Origin: JBNKWA01 sp050299555
Lineage (GTDB): Bacteria; Pseudomonadota; Alphaproteobacteria; Rhodobacterales; Rhodobacteraceae
Direction of reading: 5' to 3'
NCBI GenBank assembly: GCA_050299555.1
Contig: JBNKWA010000014.1
Coordinates: forward strand, 1-29,317
Length of the DNA: 29,317 nucleotides
The notes below the pieces were generated by a model. The model was not told where the DNA came from, ran no database searches, and worked only from the letters and a program-made list of their open reading frames with translations. Both the position numbers and the translations under genes were made by a program. Below, in pieces: positions 1 through 8,775 of this stretch; within the stretch, counting starts at the first letter, position 1; each line of letters begins with the position of its first letter.

Positions 1-825
1 GCGGCGATGTGCGAACTCTACGGCTGCCGCGGGGTCGCGGACCACACGGAGCTCGAGGGCGTCGACGCCGTGAGCGTCGCCGTCCCGACCGTCCACCACG
101 AGCGCGTCGCCTGCCACTTCCTCGAGCGCGGCATCCCGGTGCTCGTCGAGAAGCCGATCGCGGACTCCGTCCCGGCCGCGGAGCGCATCGTCGCGACCGC
201 CAAGGAGCACGGCACGTTCGTCGGCGTCGGCCACGTCGAGCGCTTCAACCCGGTCGTCGAGGCGGCGACCAAGCTCGGCATCCGCAAGATCGTCATCGCC
301 TCGTCCGAGACCACCTATGGCATCTGCTTCTCGGATGGGCAGACCGACCCGCACCAGCTGCCGCTGGAGGAGGACTACGACATCGACCCGATGGACAGCT
401 ACGGGCTGTCGAAGAAGCTGAACGAGGTGACCGCGCGGACCTTTGCCCGCCGAACCGGGGCCGACATCTACGCGCTCAGGATCGGCAACGTCATCGAGCC
501 CCACGAGTACGAGAACTTCCGGGCCTGGTTCGCCAACCCCGCCATGCGTCGCCGCAACGCCTTTTGCTATATCGATGCGCGCGACCTCGGCCAGATCGTC
601 GATCTCTGCCTGAAAAAGGACGGGCTCGGGTTCCAGGTCTTCAACGCCGGCAATGACACCAACGGCATGAACATCCCCACCGCCGAGCTGGCGAAGCGCT
701 TCTTCCCGGGCGTGGCGGTCACCCGCGAGATGGGCGAGAACGAGGCGCTGTTCTCGAACCGCAAGATCCGCGAGGTGCTCGGCTTCGTCGAGGAGCATGA
801 CTGGCGGAAATACGTTCAAGGCTGA
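1..825 (+). CDS. Chimeric Gfo/Idh/MocA oxidoreductase N-half joined to NAD-dependent epimerase C-half (5' partial)
   Basis: The frame is open to the window edge, so the 5' end is missing; the first ATG is at 7. Residues 1-85 (from that ATG) read like the Rossmann domain of Gfo/Idh/MocA sugar dehydrogenases: DAVSVAVPTVHH, then the EKP motif in VLVEKPIA, then VGHVERFNP. From about residue 92 the protein becomes an extended short-chain epimerase/dehydratase: KIVIASSETTYG, the catalytic YGLSKK (YxxxK), LRIGNVIEP, and a C-terminal half that looks complete. The epimerase lacks its own GxxGxxG nucleotide-binding start. The switch lies near 246-285. Bases before it are extremely GC-rich with actinobacterial-looking GTC/GAG codon use; those after it look more like the rest of the window. 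An assembly chimera is the simplest explanation. A true Rossmann-half swap is possible but less likely. Confidence 0.75.
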   Translation, partial: AAMCELYGCRGVADHTELEGVDAVSVAVPTVHHERVACHFLERGIPVLVEKPIADSVPAAERIVATAKEHGTFVGVGHVERFNPVVEAATKLGIRKIVIASSETTYGICFSDGQTDPHQLPLEEDYDIDPMDSYGLSKKLNEVTARTFARRTGADIYALRIGNVIEPHEYENFRAWFANPAMRRRNAFCYIDARDLGQIVDLCLKKDGLGFQVFNAGNDTNGMNIPTAELAKRFFPGVAVTREMGENEALFSNRKIREVLGFVEEHDWRKYVQG

Positions 826-928
826 TTCCTCGAAGGTTTTCCCTCCGGGGCACACCTGATTTCGGCGACGACGTTACTGCACCTTAATGTCTCCGTGCCA
901 GTGAACGGCCGGTGATACGGAGGTGCCG

Positions 929-3478
929 ATGAGCAGGCTGTCGCTGCGTGCAATGATCGTTCTGATGCTGGCCTGTCCGGTGATCAGCCTTGCCTATTTC
1001 ATGTGGGATGATCTGCGTGATGCCAGGGCGGCCCATTCGGCGGTCGATCAGCGGGTGTCGGCGCTGGGCTTTGTGCCCGATCTGACCGTGGTGATTCACG
1101 AGATGCAGCGCGAGCGCGGCCAGTCAGCGGCGTTCATCAGCGAGGGACGCGAGGCTGCTGCGGCCCAGCGGTTGCAGGCACAACGCGATGCGACTGATGC
1201 GGCAATCGAGGCGTTCGAGGAGATATCCGAGTCCGGCCAGGCATCGGGTGCGGACGAAAGCGCCGATGCGGTCTTTGAGCGGCTTGGCGAAATGCGGGCC
1301 GAAGTGGATGAGGGGCAGACGGTCGCGGCTGCGATGCTCGCCTACTCGACCTCCATCGAGGCGTTGACCGTTCCGATCCTGGACCTGCAGAGGGAGCTGC
1401 CGGCCGGCGAGTCCCGCAGGCTGATCGACTCGGTGGCGGCGCTCCTGGCCCTCAAGGAACTCGCCGGGCAGGAGCGTGGTGTGGGCAATGCCGGATTTGG
1501 CGCCGGGCAGTTCTCGCCAGAGCTTCTCAGCAGCTTTCAGGCGCTTTCCGGGGCGCAGGACGTCGCCCAGCAGCGGCTGCGCGAAGCGTTGCCCCGGTCG
1601 TTTGAAGTCGAACTCGAGGCTGCCACCGAGGGCCCTCTGGCTGCGGACGTGCGGGAGTGGCGCAAGAAGGCGGCAGCGACCGCCGTTGCACCGGTGGATC
1701 CCAAGGCGCAGCTCGAATGGCACCAGGTCACGACCCGTCGCATCGATGCGCTGCAGGAAATCGTCGCTGCCGTAGGCGACCGACTGCGCGAGGCAGTGGA
1801 TGTCGAAGCGGCGGCGGCAGCAGCGGATTTGCGCGCCCTCGAGGGCGAGGTTGCCATGATCGCCGCCATAACCCTGGCCCTGGCGCTGTTCGGTGCAACA
1901 CGGCTCAGCCGCCAGGCCCGGCAGCTCGAGGCCGGTGTGCTGGCCCTGACCGAATCGCGGCTGGCGGATTTCAGCGGGTTCAGCGAACGGACCGAGTTCG
2001 GTCGCATTGCCCTCCATGCCGACAGGCTGAACGATACCATGGTACAGTCGCGCCAGCTGGCCCGGGCCCTGGAGGCGTCGACCGCCGCCATCATGCTGGC
2101 CGACAAGGAACTCAACATCCGCTTCATCAACCCCAAGCTCGAGGCAACGCTTCTCGAATCGCGTGACTACTTTGAGCGGCGGCAGCCGGGGCTCAAGCTT
2201 GACGGGCTTGTCGGTCAGAACATCGACATCTTCCACAAGGATCCTGCCCTGATCCGTCGCAAGATCGCGGCGATCACCGGCGCCCACAACGCCGAGATCG
2301 GCTTTGATGACCGCACGTTCATCTTCAACGCCGTGCCGGTTGAGATCGACGGCCAGATCTCCGGCTACGTGGTGGAGTGGCGCGAGGTAACGGCAGCGCG
2401 CCAGCTCGAGCAAAGCGTCGGCGAGATGATCGAAGCCGTCCGCCAGGGCGACCTCAGCCGGCGGATCGAGATCCAGTCCGATCAACGCTTCATGCAGGCG
2501 GCGGCAGACGGCCTGAACGCCATCTGCGACACGCTGGGCGAGTTCTTCGACGACCTCAACCGCAGCCTGACCGCCGCGTCTGCGGGCGATCTGACCTGCC
2601 TGGTCCAGGGTCGGTACCAGGGCCGGCTGCAACGGCTTGCCGGGCGCTGCAACGAGACCATCGGCTCGCTCGGTTCGCTGATCGCCGGCCTGAAGAGCAC
2701 CATCGCCGACATCGACGGCTCGTCGGAAGCCTTGAAGGACGGGTTCGCCGAGCTTTCGGATCGCACCACCAACCAGGCTTCGACGCTGGAGGAGACCTCG
2801 GCGGCGATGGAGTCGCTGGCCCATGGCATCAGCGAGACCGCCGACAAGGCCCAGGAGGTATCGGGAACGGCCGGCACCGCCCGCACCGCCGCTGTTGCCG
2901 GCGGCGATGTCGTCCGCGAGGCGGTGGCAGCCGTGGGCAAGATCGAACAGGTCACGGCCCGGATCGCCGAGTTCACCGGCCAGATCGATTCGATCGCGTT
3001 CCAGACCAACCTGCTGGCCCTCAACGCCGCCGTCGAAGCGGCCCGGGCCGGCGAGGCGGGCAAGGGTTTCGCCGTCGTCGCCTCCGAGGTGCGCACCCTG
3101 TCCCAGCGCGCCTCTGATGCCGCCAAGGACATCAGTACCGTCATCAGCGAGAGCCAGGCGCTGGTTGCCGATGGCGTCGCCCTGGTCACCCGGACGGGAG
3201 ACACGCTCACCGGCATCGTCGAGAGCACCAGCCAGGTGGCGACCATGTCCGAAGCGATGGAGAGGCTGATCGCCGAACAAAGCCGCGGCGTGACCGAGGT
3301 CAGCCAGGCAGTGGCGCAGATGGACCAGATGACCCAGCAGAATGCCGGCATGGTCGAGCGCAGCGCCTCGGCCGTCGGCCAGCTCGCCGCCACGGCGCGC
3401 AGCCTTGCCGGCGATGTCTCGGCGTTCAGGGCCGCCGATGGCGGTCAGCCGGTCGCCGCTTCGCGGCGTGCGGCCTGA
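929..3478 (+). CDS. Methyl-accepting chemotaxis protein with NIT-like sensor and PAS domains
   Basis: This is a transmembrane chemoreceptor of 849 residues that should signal to CheA/CheW. An N-terminal membrane segment (MIVLMLACPVISLAYFMW) is followed by a roughly 270-residue periplasmic region beginning with HEMQRERGQSAAFISEG, typical of nitrate/nitrite-sensing NIT domains. A second membrane segment lies near residues 310-325. A PAS domain (about 380-490, from AIMLADKELNIRFINP) and a HAMP-like linker (EAVRQGDLSRRIEI) follow. The C-terminus is the MCP signalling hairpin, with the highly conserved tip sequence IAFQTNLLALNAAVEAARAG. There is no C-terminal CheR-tethering pentapeptide. The ATG at 929 is preferred over the GTG at 923 because the Shine-Dalgarno sequence CGGAGG (918-923) would overlap the GTG. 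No other chemotaxis gene is nearby, so it is an orphan receptor. Nitrate as the ligand is inferred from the domain only. Confidence 0.9.
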   Translation: MSRLSLRAMIVLMLACPVISLAYFMWDDLRDARAAHSAVDQRVSALGFVPDLTVVIHEMQRERGQSAAFISEGREAAAAQRLQAQRDATDAAIEAFEEISESGQASGADESADAVFERLGEMRAEVDEGQTVAAAMLAYSTSIEALTVPILDLQRELPAGESRRLIDSVAALLALKELAGQERGVGNAGFGAGQFSPELLSSFQALSGAQDVAQQRLREALPRSFEVELEAATEGPLAADVREWRKKAAATAVAPVDPKAQLEWHQVTTRRIDALQEIVAAVGDRLREAVDVEAAAAAADLRALEGEVAMIAAITLALALFGATRLSRQARQLEAGVLALTESRLADFSGFSERTEFGRIALHADRLNDTMVQSRQLARALEASTAAIMLADKELNIRFINPKLEATLLESRDYFERRQPGLKLDGLVGQNIDIFHKDPALIRRKIAAITGAHNAEIGFDDRTFIFNAVPVEIDGQISGYVVEWREVTAARQLEQSVGEMIEAVRQGDLSRRIEIQSDQRFMQAAADGLNAICDTLGEFFDDLNRSLTAASAGDLTCLVQGRYQGRLQRLAGRCNETIGSLGSLIAGLKSTIADIDGSSEALKDGFAELSDRTTNQASTLEETSAAMESLAHGISETADKAQEVSGTAGTARTAAVAGGDVVREAVAAVGKIEQVTARIAEFTGQIDSIAFQTNLLALNAAVEAARAGEAGKGFAVVASEVRTLSQRASDAAKDISTVISESQALVADGVALVTRTGDTLTGIVESTSQVATMSEAMERLIAEQSRGVTEVSQAVAQMDQMTQQNAGMVERSASAVGQLAATARSLAGDVSAFRAADGGQPVAASRRAA

Positions 3479-3498
3479 CCGGCCGTCCCCGCCGCAAA

Positions 3499-3565
3499 AC
3501 GCGTCCCCACAGCTTTCCATGTAATATCAATGATTTAGCCATGCGTCCCCATGGGGACGCATGGC
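3499..3565. repeat. Dispersed GTCCCC palindromic repeat, copy A
   Basis: This non-coding element holds GCGTCCCCAC (3501-3510), AATATCAA (3523-3530), exactly 13 bases, and then a perfect 28-bp palindrome (3538-3565) centred on CGTCCCCATGGGGACG. The same order and the same 13-base spacing recur inverted at 14797-14866. It lies between the convergent chemoreceptor and alcohol dehydrogenase genes. A REP/BIME-like mobile palindrome is the best comparison; a bidirectional transcription end is also possible. Confidence 0.75.
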
Positions 3566-3697
3566 GCGTCTGCCTGAACGGGGATGGTAGTGTATTCGAA
3601 CGCCCCCCGGTCACCTTGCTTGTCCCCCGGGGGCGTCCGCATCTTCGCCGGGGCATGTCCCCACGGAAAACCAAGTGATTTCAGCGCGTTGACACCC

Positions 3698-3713
3698 CGT
3701 CCCCATGGGGACG
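3698..3713. repeat. Short GTCCCC palindrome, partial copy
   Basis: A 16-bp perfect palindrome, CGTCCCCATGGGGACG, repeats the core of copy A. Between the two lie further fragments of the motif (around 3621-3632 and 3655-3662), so the intergenic stretch 3479-3727 looks like a small cluster of decaying repeats. It sits 14 bp past the stop of the alcohol dehydrogenase gene and could also help end its transcript. Confidence 0.65.
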
Positions 3714-3727
3714 CAAGACCGCGCCGG

Positions 3728-4873
3728 TCAGAAGCAGGCCTCGAACAGTGCCCGCACGTTCTCGGCCGTCAGCTTCACCGGATTGCCGCCGGCCGTGGGG
3801 TCGGCCAGCGCCATGGGCACCAGCTCGTCGATCCGGGCCGGGTCGACGCCCATCGCCGTGAGGCTCGGCGGGATGCCGAGCCCCGCGTTGAGGTCGGCCA
3901 CGAAGGCGGCAAAGCCGTCGAAGCCGCCGGCGATCCCGAGATATGCGGCGGCGCGCACGATCCGCTCCTCGATCGCCGGCTGGTTCAGTTGCAGCACCGC
4001 CGGTATGACGACAGCGTTCGTGGTGCCGTGATGGGTGCCGAAGAGCGCCCCCACCGGATGGCTGAGGGCGTGTACGGCGCCCAGCCCCTTCTGGAAGGCC
4101 ACCGCTCCCATCGAGGCGGCCGCCATCATCTGTCCCCGCGCCTCGATATCGGTGCCGTCGGCAAAGGCCCGCGGCAGGTATTCCCTGACCAGCCGCATCC
4201 CCTCCAGCGCGATGCCCTGGCTCATCGGGTGGAAGAACGGGCTGGAATAGGCCTCGAGGCAATGGGCGAAGGCGTCCATGCCGGTGCCCGCGGTGATCGC
4301 CGGCGGCATGCCAACCGTCAGTTCGGGGTCGCAGATCGTTACCGCCGGCAGGAAGCGGGGGTGGAAGATGATCTTCTTCACGTGGGTGGCGGCGTTGGTG
4401 ATGACGCTGGCACGGCCGACCTCGGATCCGGTCCCCGCCGTGGTCGGCACCGCCACGATCGGCGCGATCCCATCGGTGCTGGCCCGCGTCCACCAGTCGC
4501 CCACGTCCTCGAAATCCCAGACCGGCCGGGTCTGGCCGACCATAAACGCGACCGCCTTGCCGAGGTCGAGTCCCGAGCCGCCGCCCATGGCGATCACCCC
4601 GTCATGGCCGCCCTGACGAAACGCCGCCACCCCGGCGTCGAGGTTGATGTCGGACGGATTGGGGTCGACGTCGGCGAAGACCACTCCCCCAAGCCCGCCG
4701 GCCTTCATGAGATCGAGGACCTTCGCCACCACCGGCAGCTTTGCCAGACCGCGGTCGGTGACCAGCAGCGGCCGCTTCATGCCGGCGGCGGCACAGGCCT
4801 CGCCAAGCTCGGCGATGCGGCCGGCGCCGAAGCGGATGGCGGTGGGATAGGACCAGTTGGCGACAAGGCTCAT
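3728..4873 (-). CDS. Iron-containing alcohol dehydrogenase
   Basis: This is a cytoplasmic NAD(P)-dependent group III alcohol dehydrogenase of 381 residues that interconverts an alcohol and an aldehyde. The dinucleotide site is GGGSGLDLGKA (about residues 97-107) followed by VPTTAGTGSEVG. The four metal ligands of the FucO family are all present: D200 and H204 in GTGMDAFAHCLEAY, and H268 and H282 in GAVHALSHPVGALFGTHHG. The ATG at 4873 overlaps the upstream aldehyde dehydrogenase stop as ATGA, indicating translational coupling; a longer frame to 4978 would lie inside that gene. It is the last gene of the seven-gene operon. Next to an aldehyde dehydrogenase and a gamma-glutamyl-ligase-type glutamine synthetase homologue, it probably oxidises the hydroxyl group of the imported substrate; that role is inferred. 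Confidence 0.93.
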   Translation of the reverse strand: MSLVANWSYPTAIRFGAGRIAELGEACAAAGMKRPLLVTDRGLAKLPVVAKVLDLMKAGGLGGVVFADVDPNPSDINLDAGVAAFRQGGHDGVIAMGGGSGLDLGKAVAFMVGQTRPVWDFEDVGDWWTRASTDGIAPIVAVPTTAGTGSEVGRASVITNAATHVKKIIFHPRFLPAVTICDPELTVGMPPAITAGTGMDAFAHCLEAYSSPFFHPMSQGIALEGMRLVREYLPRAFADGTDIEARGQMMAAASMGAVAFQKGLGAVHALSHPVGALFGTHHGTTNAVVIPAVLQLNQPAIEERIVRAAAYLGIAGGFDGFAAFVADLNAGLGIPPSLTAMGVDPARIDELVPMALADPTAGGNPVKLTAENVRALFEACF

Positions 4874-6252
4874 GCTGCGCGTTTCCTCAGGTGATAGGAT
4901 TTCGGCCGGGTCAGGTTGTGATAGCCGATGACCGACAGCGCCCCGCCGCGACCGGTGTCCTTGCAACCGGTCCAGCACAGGGCCGGGTCGAGATAGTCGG
5001 CGCGGTTCATGAAGACGGTGCCGGTCTCGAGCCGCCGGCCGACACGCACCGCGCGCTCGGCATCGGCGGTCCAGAGCGAGGCGGTTAGTCCGTAGGGGCT
5101 GTCGTTCATCAGTGCCACCGCCTCGTCATCGTCCCGGACCTTCATGATGCCGACGACGGGCCCGAAGCTTTCCTCGCGCATGACCCGCATCTGGTGGTTC
5201 ACGTCCACCAGAACCTGCGGCATCAGATAGGCGCCGCCGTCATCGGCAGGGAACAGCGCCTTGTCGATCAGCGCCGTGGCGCCGCCCCGGATCGCCTCCT
5301 CGGTCTGGGCGCGCACCAGGTCGGCGAAACGGCGGCTGGCCATCGGCCCGAGAGTGGTCGCCTCGTCCAGGGGGTTGCCGAGCGCCAGCCTCTCGGCCCA
5401 GGCCCGCGACCGTTCGACGAAGGCGTCGAAGAGGCGGTCCGCGACGTAGATCCGCTCGATGCCGCAGCAGCACTGCCCGGCGTTGAACATCGCCCCATCC
5501 ATCAGCACGTCGACCGCCCAGTCGAGGTCGGCGTCCTCCATCACATAGCCCGGATCCTTGCCGCCGAGCTCCAGCCCCACCGGCGTGAAGGTGCCCGCGG
5601 CTGCCCGTTCGATGGCGGCGCCGGCGCCGGTCGAGCCGGTGAAGTTGACGAAGTTGAAGGCGCGTGCGGCGATCAGCGCCTCGGTGGTGGCGTGATCGAG
5701 AAAGAGGTTCTGGAACACCTCCGCCGGCACCCCCGCCCCGGTGAAGGCCCGCACCATGCGCTCGCCGGCGAGAAGGGTCTGGGTGGCGTGCTTGATGATG
5801 ACCGCGTTGCCGGCGATCAGCGCCGGCGCGACGGTGTTGATGGCGGTCAGGTAGGGATAGTTCCAGGGCGCGATCACCAGCACCACGCCATGGGGCACCC
5901 GCTCGATCACCCGGCGGAAATCCGGGCTGTCCTCGATCGTAGTTGGCGCCAGTGCCTCGGCCGCGATCCCTGCCATGTAGCCGGTACGCTCGTTGACGCC
6001 ACCGAACTCGCCGCCGTAGCGCACCGGCCGGCCCATCATGTGGGCAAGCTCGGGCACCGCATCCTGCATGGCGGTGAGGGCGGCGACGCCAGCCTCGACC
6101 AGTGCGACCCGCTCGGCCAGTGGCCGCGCGGCCCAGTCGGCCTGAGCGGCCCGTGCGGCGGCCGCGGCCGCTTCGGCTTGTTTCATCGACGCTGTCGGGC
6201 GTTCGGCAAAGACCGAACCGTCGATGGGTGAAATGCATTTCAGTGTTGCCAT
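4870..6252 (-). CDS. Aldehyde dehydrogenase (NAD-dependent superfamily)
   Basis: This 460-residue soluble enzyme oxidises an aldehyde to a carboxylate. Visible catalytic parts are N131 in APWNYPY, K154 in VIIKHATQT, E228 in LELGGKDP and the nucleophile C262 in NAGQCCCGIERIYV. Three cysteines stand in a row, and the second fits the GQxC position. The usual KPSE-type motif that contacts NAD ribose is KHAT here, an atypical substitution. The start at 6252 follows the ligase stop by one base (TGACATG). The alcohol dehydrogenase starts inside its stop codon. Operon position resembles PuuC in the gamma-glutamyl putrescine pathway, where the matching enzyme oxidises a gamma-glutamyl aldehyde; the exact substrate cannot be read from sequence. 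Confidence 0.93.
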   Translation of the reverse strand: MATLKCISPIDGSVFAERPTASMKQAEAAAAAARAAQADWAARPLAERVALVEAGVAALTAMQDAVPELAHMMGRPVRYGGEFGGVNERTGYMAGIAAEALAPTTIEDSPDFRRVIERVPHGVVLVIAPWNYPYLTAINTVAPALIAGNAVIIKHATQTLLAGERMVRAFTGAGVPAEVFQNLFLDHATTEALIAARAFNFVNFTGSTGAGAAIERAAAGTFTPVGLELGGKDPGYVMEDADLDWAVDVLMDGAMFNAGQCCCGIERIYVADRLFDAFVERSRAWAERLALGNPLDEATTLGPMASRRFADLVRAQTEEAIRGGATALIDKALFPADDGGAYLMPQVLVDVNHQMRVMREESFGPVVGIMKVRDDDEAVALMNDSPYGLTASLWTADAERAVRVGRRLETGTVFMNRADYLDPALCWTGCKDTGRGGALSVIGYHNLTRPKSYHLRKRAA

Positions 6253-6253
6253 G

Positions 6254-7621
6254 TCAGGCCCTTTCGAAGCCGCGCGCGATCTCCCAGTCGGTGACGCGGC
6301 GGTCGTATTCAAACTGCTCCCATTCGGCGGCGTGCACGTAATGGTCCACCACCCCGTCGCCGAAGGCCGCGCGCAGCATCTTCGACTTGCCGAAGGCGGC
6401 GGTCGCCTCGCGCAGCGTCTTGGGGATCTCGCGCACCCGCTTGGCGGAATAGGCGTCGCCGCGGAACTCCGGTTCCAGCGCCATGCGGTTCTCGATGCCG
6501 TCGATACCGGCGGCCAGGAGCGCGGCAAAGGCGAGATAGGGGTTGAGGTCGGCACCGCCGATCCGGCATTCGACCCTGACCGCCTTGCTCGCCTCGCCGA
6601 CGACGCGATAGCCGGCGGTGCGGTTGTCCTGGCTCCACACGGCCTTGGTGGGCGCGAAGGTGCCGGCCTGGAAGCGCTTGTAGCTGTTGACGTTCGGGGC
6701 GAGGCAGAGAGTGATCTCGGAGGAGTGCGCCAGCAGCCCCGCCATGTAGTGGCGCATGGTCTCGGACATGCCGGCCTCGGCCGTCCGGTCGAAGAAGGCG
6801 GGCTTGCCATCCAGCGACCATAGCGACTGGTGGACATGGCTGGACGAGCCGGCTGCGGCATAGTCGAACTTGGCCATGAAGGTGACGGCCCGGCCGGCGG
6901 CCCAGGCGATCTCCTTCACCCCGTGCTTGGTGATGACGTGAGTGTCGGCGGCATCGAGCGCGTCGGAATAGCGGACGTTGATCTCCTCCTGGCCGGCCCA
7001 GGCCTCGCCCTTGGAGTTCTCCACCTCGATCCCGCAGCCGGCCAGCCCGTTACGGACGGCGCGCATCACGTCTTCCTCCTTGGAGGTCTGGAAGATGTGG
7101 TAGTCCTCGTTGTAGGGGCTGATCAGGTCGAGCCCGCGATAGCCCTTGCCATGGGCCTGCTCGAAGGAGTCGCGGAACAGGAAGAACTCCAGTTCCGAGG
7201 CCATCATCGCCTGCAGCCCCATCGCCTGCAGCCGGTCGATCTGCCGACGCAGGATGTTGCGCGGCGCCACCGGCACCGGGTCCTGGCCGTGATGATCGAA
7301 GGTGTCGCAAAGCACCATGGCGGTGCCGGGTAGCCAGGGGATCAGCCGCAGCGTCGCGAGATCGGGCTTGATGGCATAGTCGCCATAACCCTTCTCCCAG
7401 CTTGCCGACTTGAAGCCCGGCACCGGCTCCATCTCCATGTCGACGGTGAACAGGTAGTTGCAGCAATGGGTCTCGTCGATGCCCCGTTCGACGAAGTGAC
7501 CGGCATGGAAACGCTTGCCCATGATCCGGCCCTGCATGTCGACCTGGGCCATGATGACGGTGTCGACCTCGCCGGCGGCGACCTTTTTCTTCAGTGCGTC
7601 AACGGTCAGGTTGCCGGGCAT
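6254..7621 (-). CDS. Glutamine synthetase family ligase, probable gamma-glutamyl-amide synthetase
   Basis: This 455-residue protein belongs to the glutamine synthetase fold, which joins glutamate to an amine using ATP. Family features are the beta-grasp start (VDTVIMAQVDMQGRIMGKR), MASELEFFLF (glutamate-binding metal site), GQEEINVRY, SSSHVHQSL, the ATP-site region CLAPNVNSYKRF, and the late VECRIGGADLNPYLAFAALLAAG block. It lacks the length and context of a housekeeping GlnA: there is no glnB partner, and it sits between a TRAP transporter and two dehydrogenases. Homologues in such settings (PuuA, IpuC, GlnA4) gamma-glutamylate amines or amino alcohols. The start at 7621 has AGGAG five bases upstream; the open frame to 7918 runs into dctP and is not used. 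The amine substrate is unknown. Confidence 0.88.
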   Translation of the reverse strand: MPGNLTVDALKKKVAAGEVDTVIMAQVDMQGRIMGKRFHAGHFVERGIDETHCCNYLFTVDMEMEPVPGFKSASWEKGYGDYAIKPDLATLRLIPWLPGTAMVLCDTFDHHGQDPVPVAPRNILRRQIDRLQAMGLQAMMASELEFFLFRDSFEQAHGKGYRGLDLISPYNEDYHIFQTSKEEDVMRAVRNGLAGCGIEVENSKGEAWAGQEEINVRYSDALDAADTHVITKHGVKEIAWAAGRAVTFMAKFDYAAAGSSSHVHQSLWSLDGKPAFFDRTAEAGMSETMRHYMAGLLAHSSEITLCLAPNVNSYKRFQAGTFAPTKAVWSQDNRTAGYRVVGEASKAVRVECRIGGADLNPYLAFAALLAAGIDGIENRMALEPEFRGDAYSAKRVREIPKTLREATAAFGKSKMLRAAFGDGVVDHYVHAAEWEQFEYDRRVTDWEIARGFERA

Positions 7622-7647
7622 GGCATCTCCTCTCGCGAACTGGATGG

Positions 7648-7670
7648 CGCCCCGGCACCGGGCCGGGGCG
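7648..7670 (-). promoter_or_regulatory. GC-rich hairpin between dctP and the ligase gene
   Basis: Perfect 9-bp arms (7648-7656 and 7662-7670) surround a 5-base loop in the 77-bp gap after dctP. There is no T-run, so it is not a classic terminator. Position directly after the binding-protein gene suggests mRNA protection or partial attenuation, giving more binding protein than downstream enzymes. Confidence 0.55.
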
Positions 7671-7698
7671 TCGCTTGGTCGTGGCCCGGGGGCGACGG

Positions 7699-8736
7699 TC
7701 AGGTATAGCGGTACGGTCGGCCAGCCTTGGCCATCACCGCGTTGTAGTCCTTGAAGATCTGCACGACCTTGGCCTTGGCCTCGCTCTCCTGGGCGATCTC
7801 GTCCCAGAAGACGTGGGCGGCCTCCTCGACCTGGGCCCATTCGGCATCCGGGATCGAGGTCAGCTTCATCTTCGGACCGTTGACGCGCAGGTCGGCCTCG
7901 CCGCCCCAGTACCACCACTGCCGGTAGTAGTGCGAGCTGTCCATGGTCAGCTTCAGCAGTTCCTGCAGCCGTTCGGGGACCCTGGCGTAGCTCTCGGGAT
8001 TGGCAAAGAAGTGCCCGATCCAGGCGCCGGAGATGTTGTTGGTCAGGAAGTAGCTGGTCACGTCCGCCCAGCCGACGGTGTAGTCCTCGGTGATCCCGGA
8101 CCAGGCGATGCCGTCAAGCTCGCCGGTCTGCACCGCGACCTCCACGTCCTCCCAGGGCAGGGTTACCGGGATGACCCCGAACTGGGCCAGGAAGCGGCCT
8201 GCCGTCGGGAAGGTGAACACCTTCTTGCCGTTGAGGTCGGCGAGGCTGTTTATCGGATCCTTGGTATTGAAGTGGCAGGGGTCCCAAGAGCCGGCGCTCA
8301 GCCACTTGACGCCGGCCTTGGCGTATTCCTCGTCCCAGATCTGGCCCAGGCCGTACTGGTTGAACAGCACCGGCACATCCAGCGAATAACGGCTGGCGAA
8401 GGGGAAGTAGCCGCCGAAGACCGTGACCTCGGTGGGCGAGGCCATGGAATCGTCGTCGGTCTGCACCGCGTCCAGCGTGCCGTTCTGCACGGCGCGGAAC
8501 AACTCGGCGGTGGGGACCAGCTGGTCGGAGAAATAGAGCTCGATCTCCATCTCGCCGGCAGCGATCTTGTTGAAGCTGTCGATGGCCGGCTTGATGACGT
8601 GTTCGGCCAGCGCCGGACCGGCATAGGTCTGCATCTTCCACTTGAGGACGTCCTGGGCCCGGACCACCGCCGGGGCGGCCAGTGCGCCGGCACCGGCAAG
8701 CCCGGCGGTTCTCAGGAATTCGCGTCTCTTGGTCAT
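7699..8736 (-). CDS. dctP: TRAP transporter periplasmic substrate-binding protein (first system)
   Basis: This is a DctP-type solute receptor of 345 residues that binds the substrate in the periplasm and delivers it to DctQM. The N-terminus is a Tat signal (KRREFLRTAG, then an alanine-rich stretch ending near AVVRA), so it is exported folded. The mature part carries family features such as WKMQTYAGPALAEHVIKPAIDSFNKIAAGEMEIELYF (split over about residues 32-70) and the GVIPVTLPWEDVEVAVQTGELDG region, which includes part of the ligand site. It looks closest to the mannitol/chloroaromatic/keto-acid group. Shine-Dalgarno AGGAG stands 8 bases before the ATG. The order here is dctQ-dctM-dctP, with the receptor last. 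The ligand is unknown; the operon suggests an amine or amino alcohol derivative. Confidence 0.93.
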   Translation of the reverse strand: MTKRREFLRTAGLAGAGALAAPAVVRAQDVLKWKMQTYAGPALAEHVIKPAIDSFNKIAAGEMEIELYFSDQLVPTAELFRAVQNGTLDAVQTDDDSMASPTEVTVFGGYFPFASRYSLDVPVLFNQYGLGQIWDEEYAKAGVKWLSAGSWDPCHFNTKDPINSLADLNGKKVFTFPTAGRFLAQFGVIPVTLPWEDVEVAVQTGELDGIAWSGITEDYTVGWADVTSYFLTNNISGAWIGHFFANPESYARVPERLQELLKLTMDSSHYYRQWWYWGGEADLRVNGPKMKLTSIPDAEWAQVEEAAHVFWDEIAQESEAKAKVVQIFKDYNAVMAKAGRPYRYT

Positions 8737-8775
8737 TGTTCTCTCTCCTGTCGGTTCCTGGTCTTCGGTTTGGTC

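Noticed and set aside
1124..3520. Long minus-strand frame of 798 codons
   Set aside because: Antisense shadow of the chemoreceptor gene; no recognisable motif.
3501..3713. CRISPR array from the repeated GTCCCC units
   Set aside because: Units are palindromic, uneven in spacing and length, and there are no uniform spacers or cas genes.
3584..4894. Plus-strand frame of 436 codons starting in the repeat region
   Set aside because: Antisense to the alcohol dehydrogenase, whose motifs are unmistakable; composition is typical of a shadow frame.
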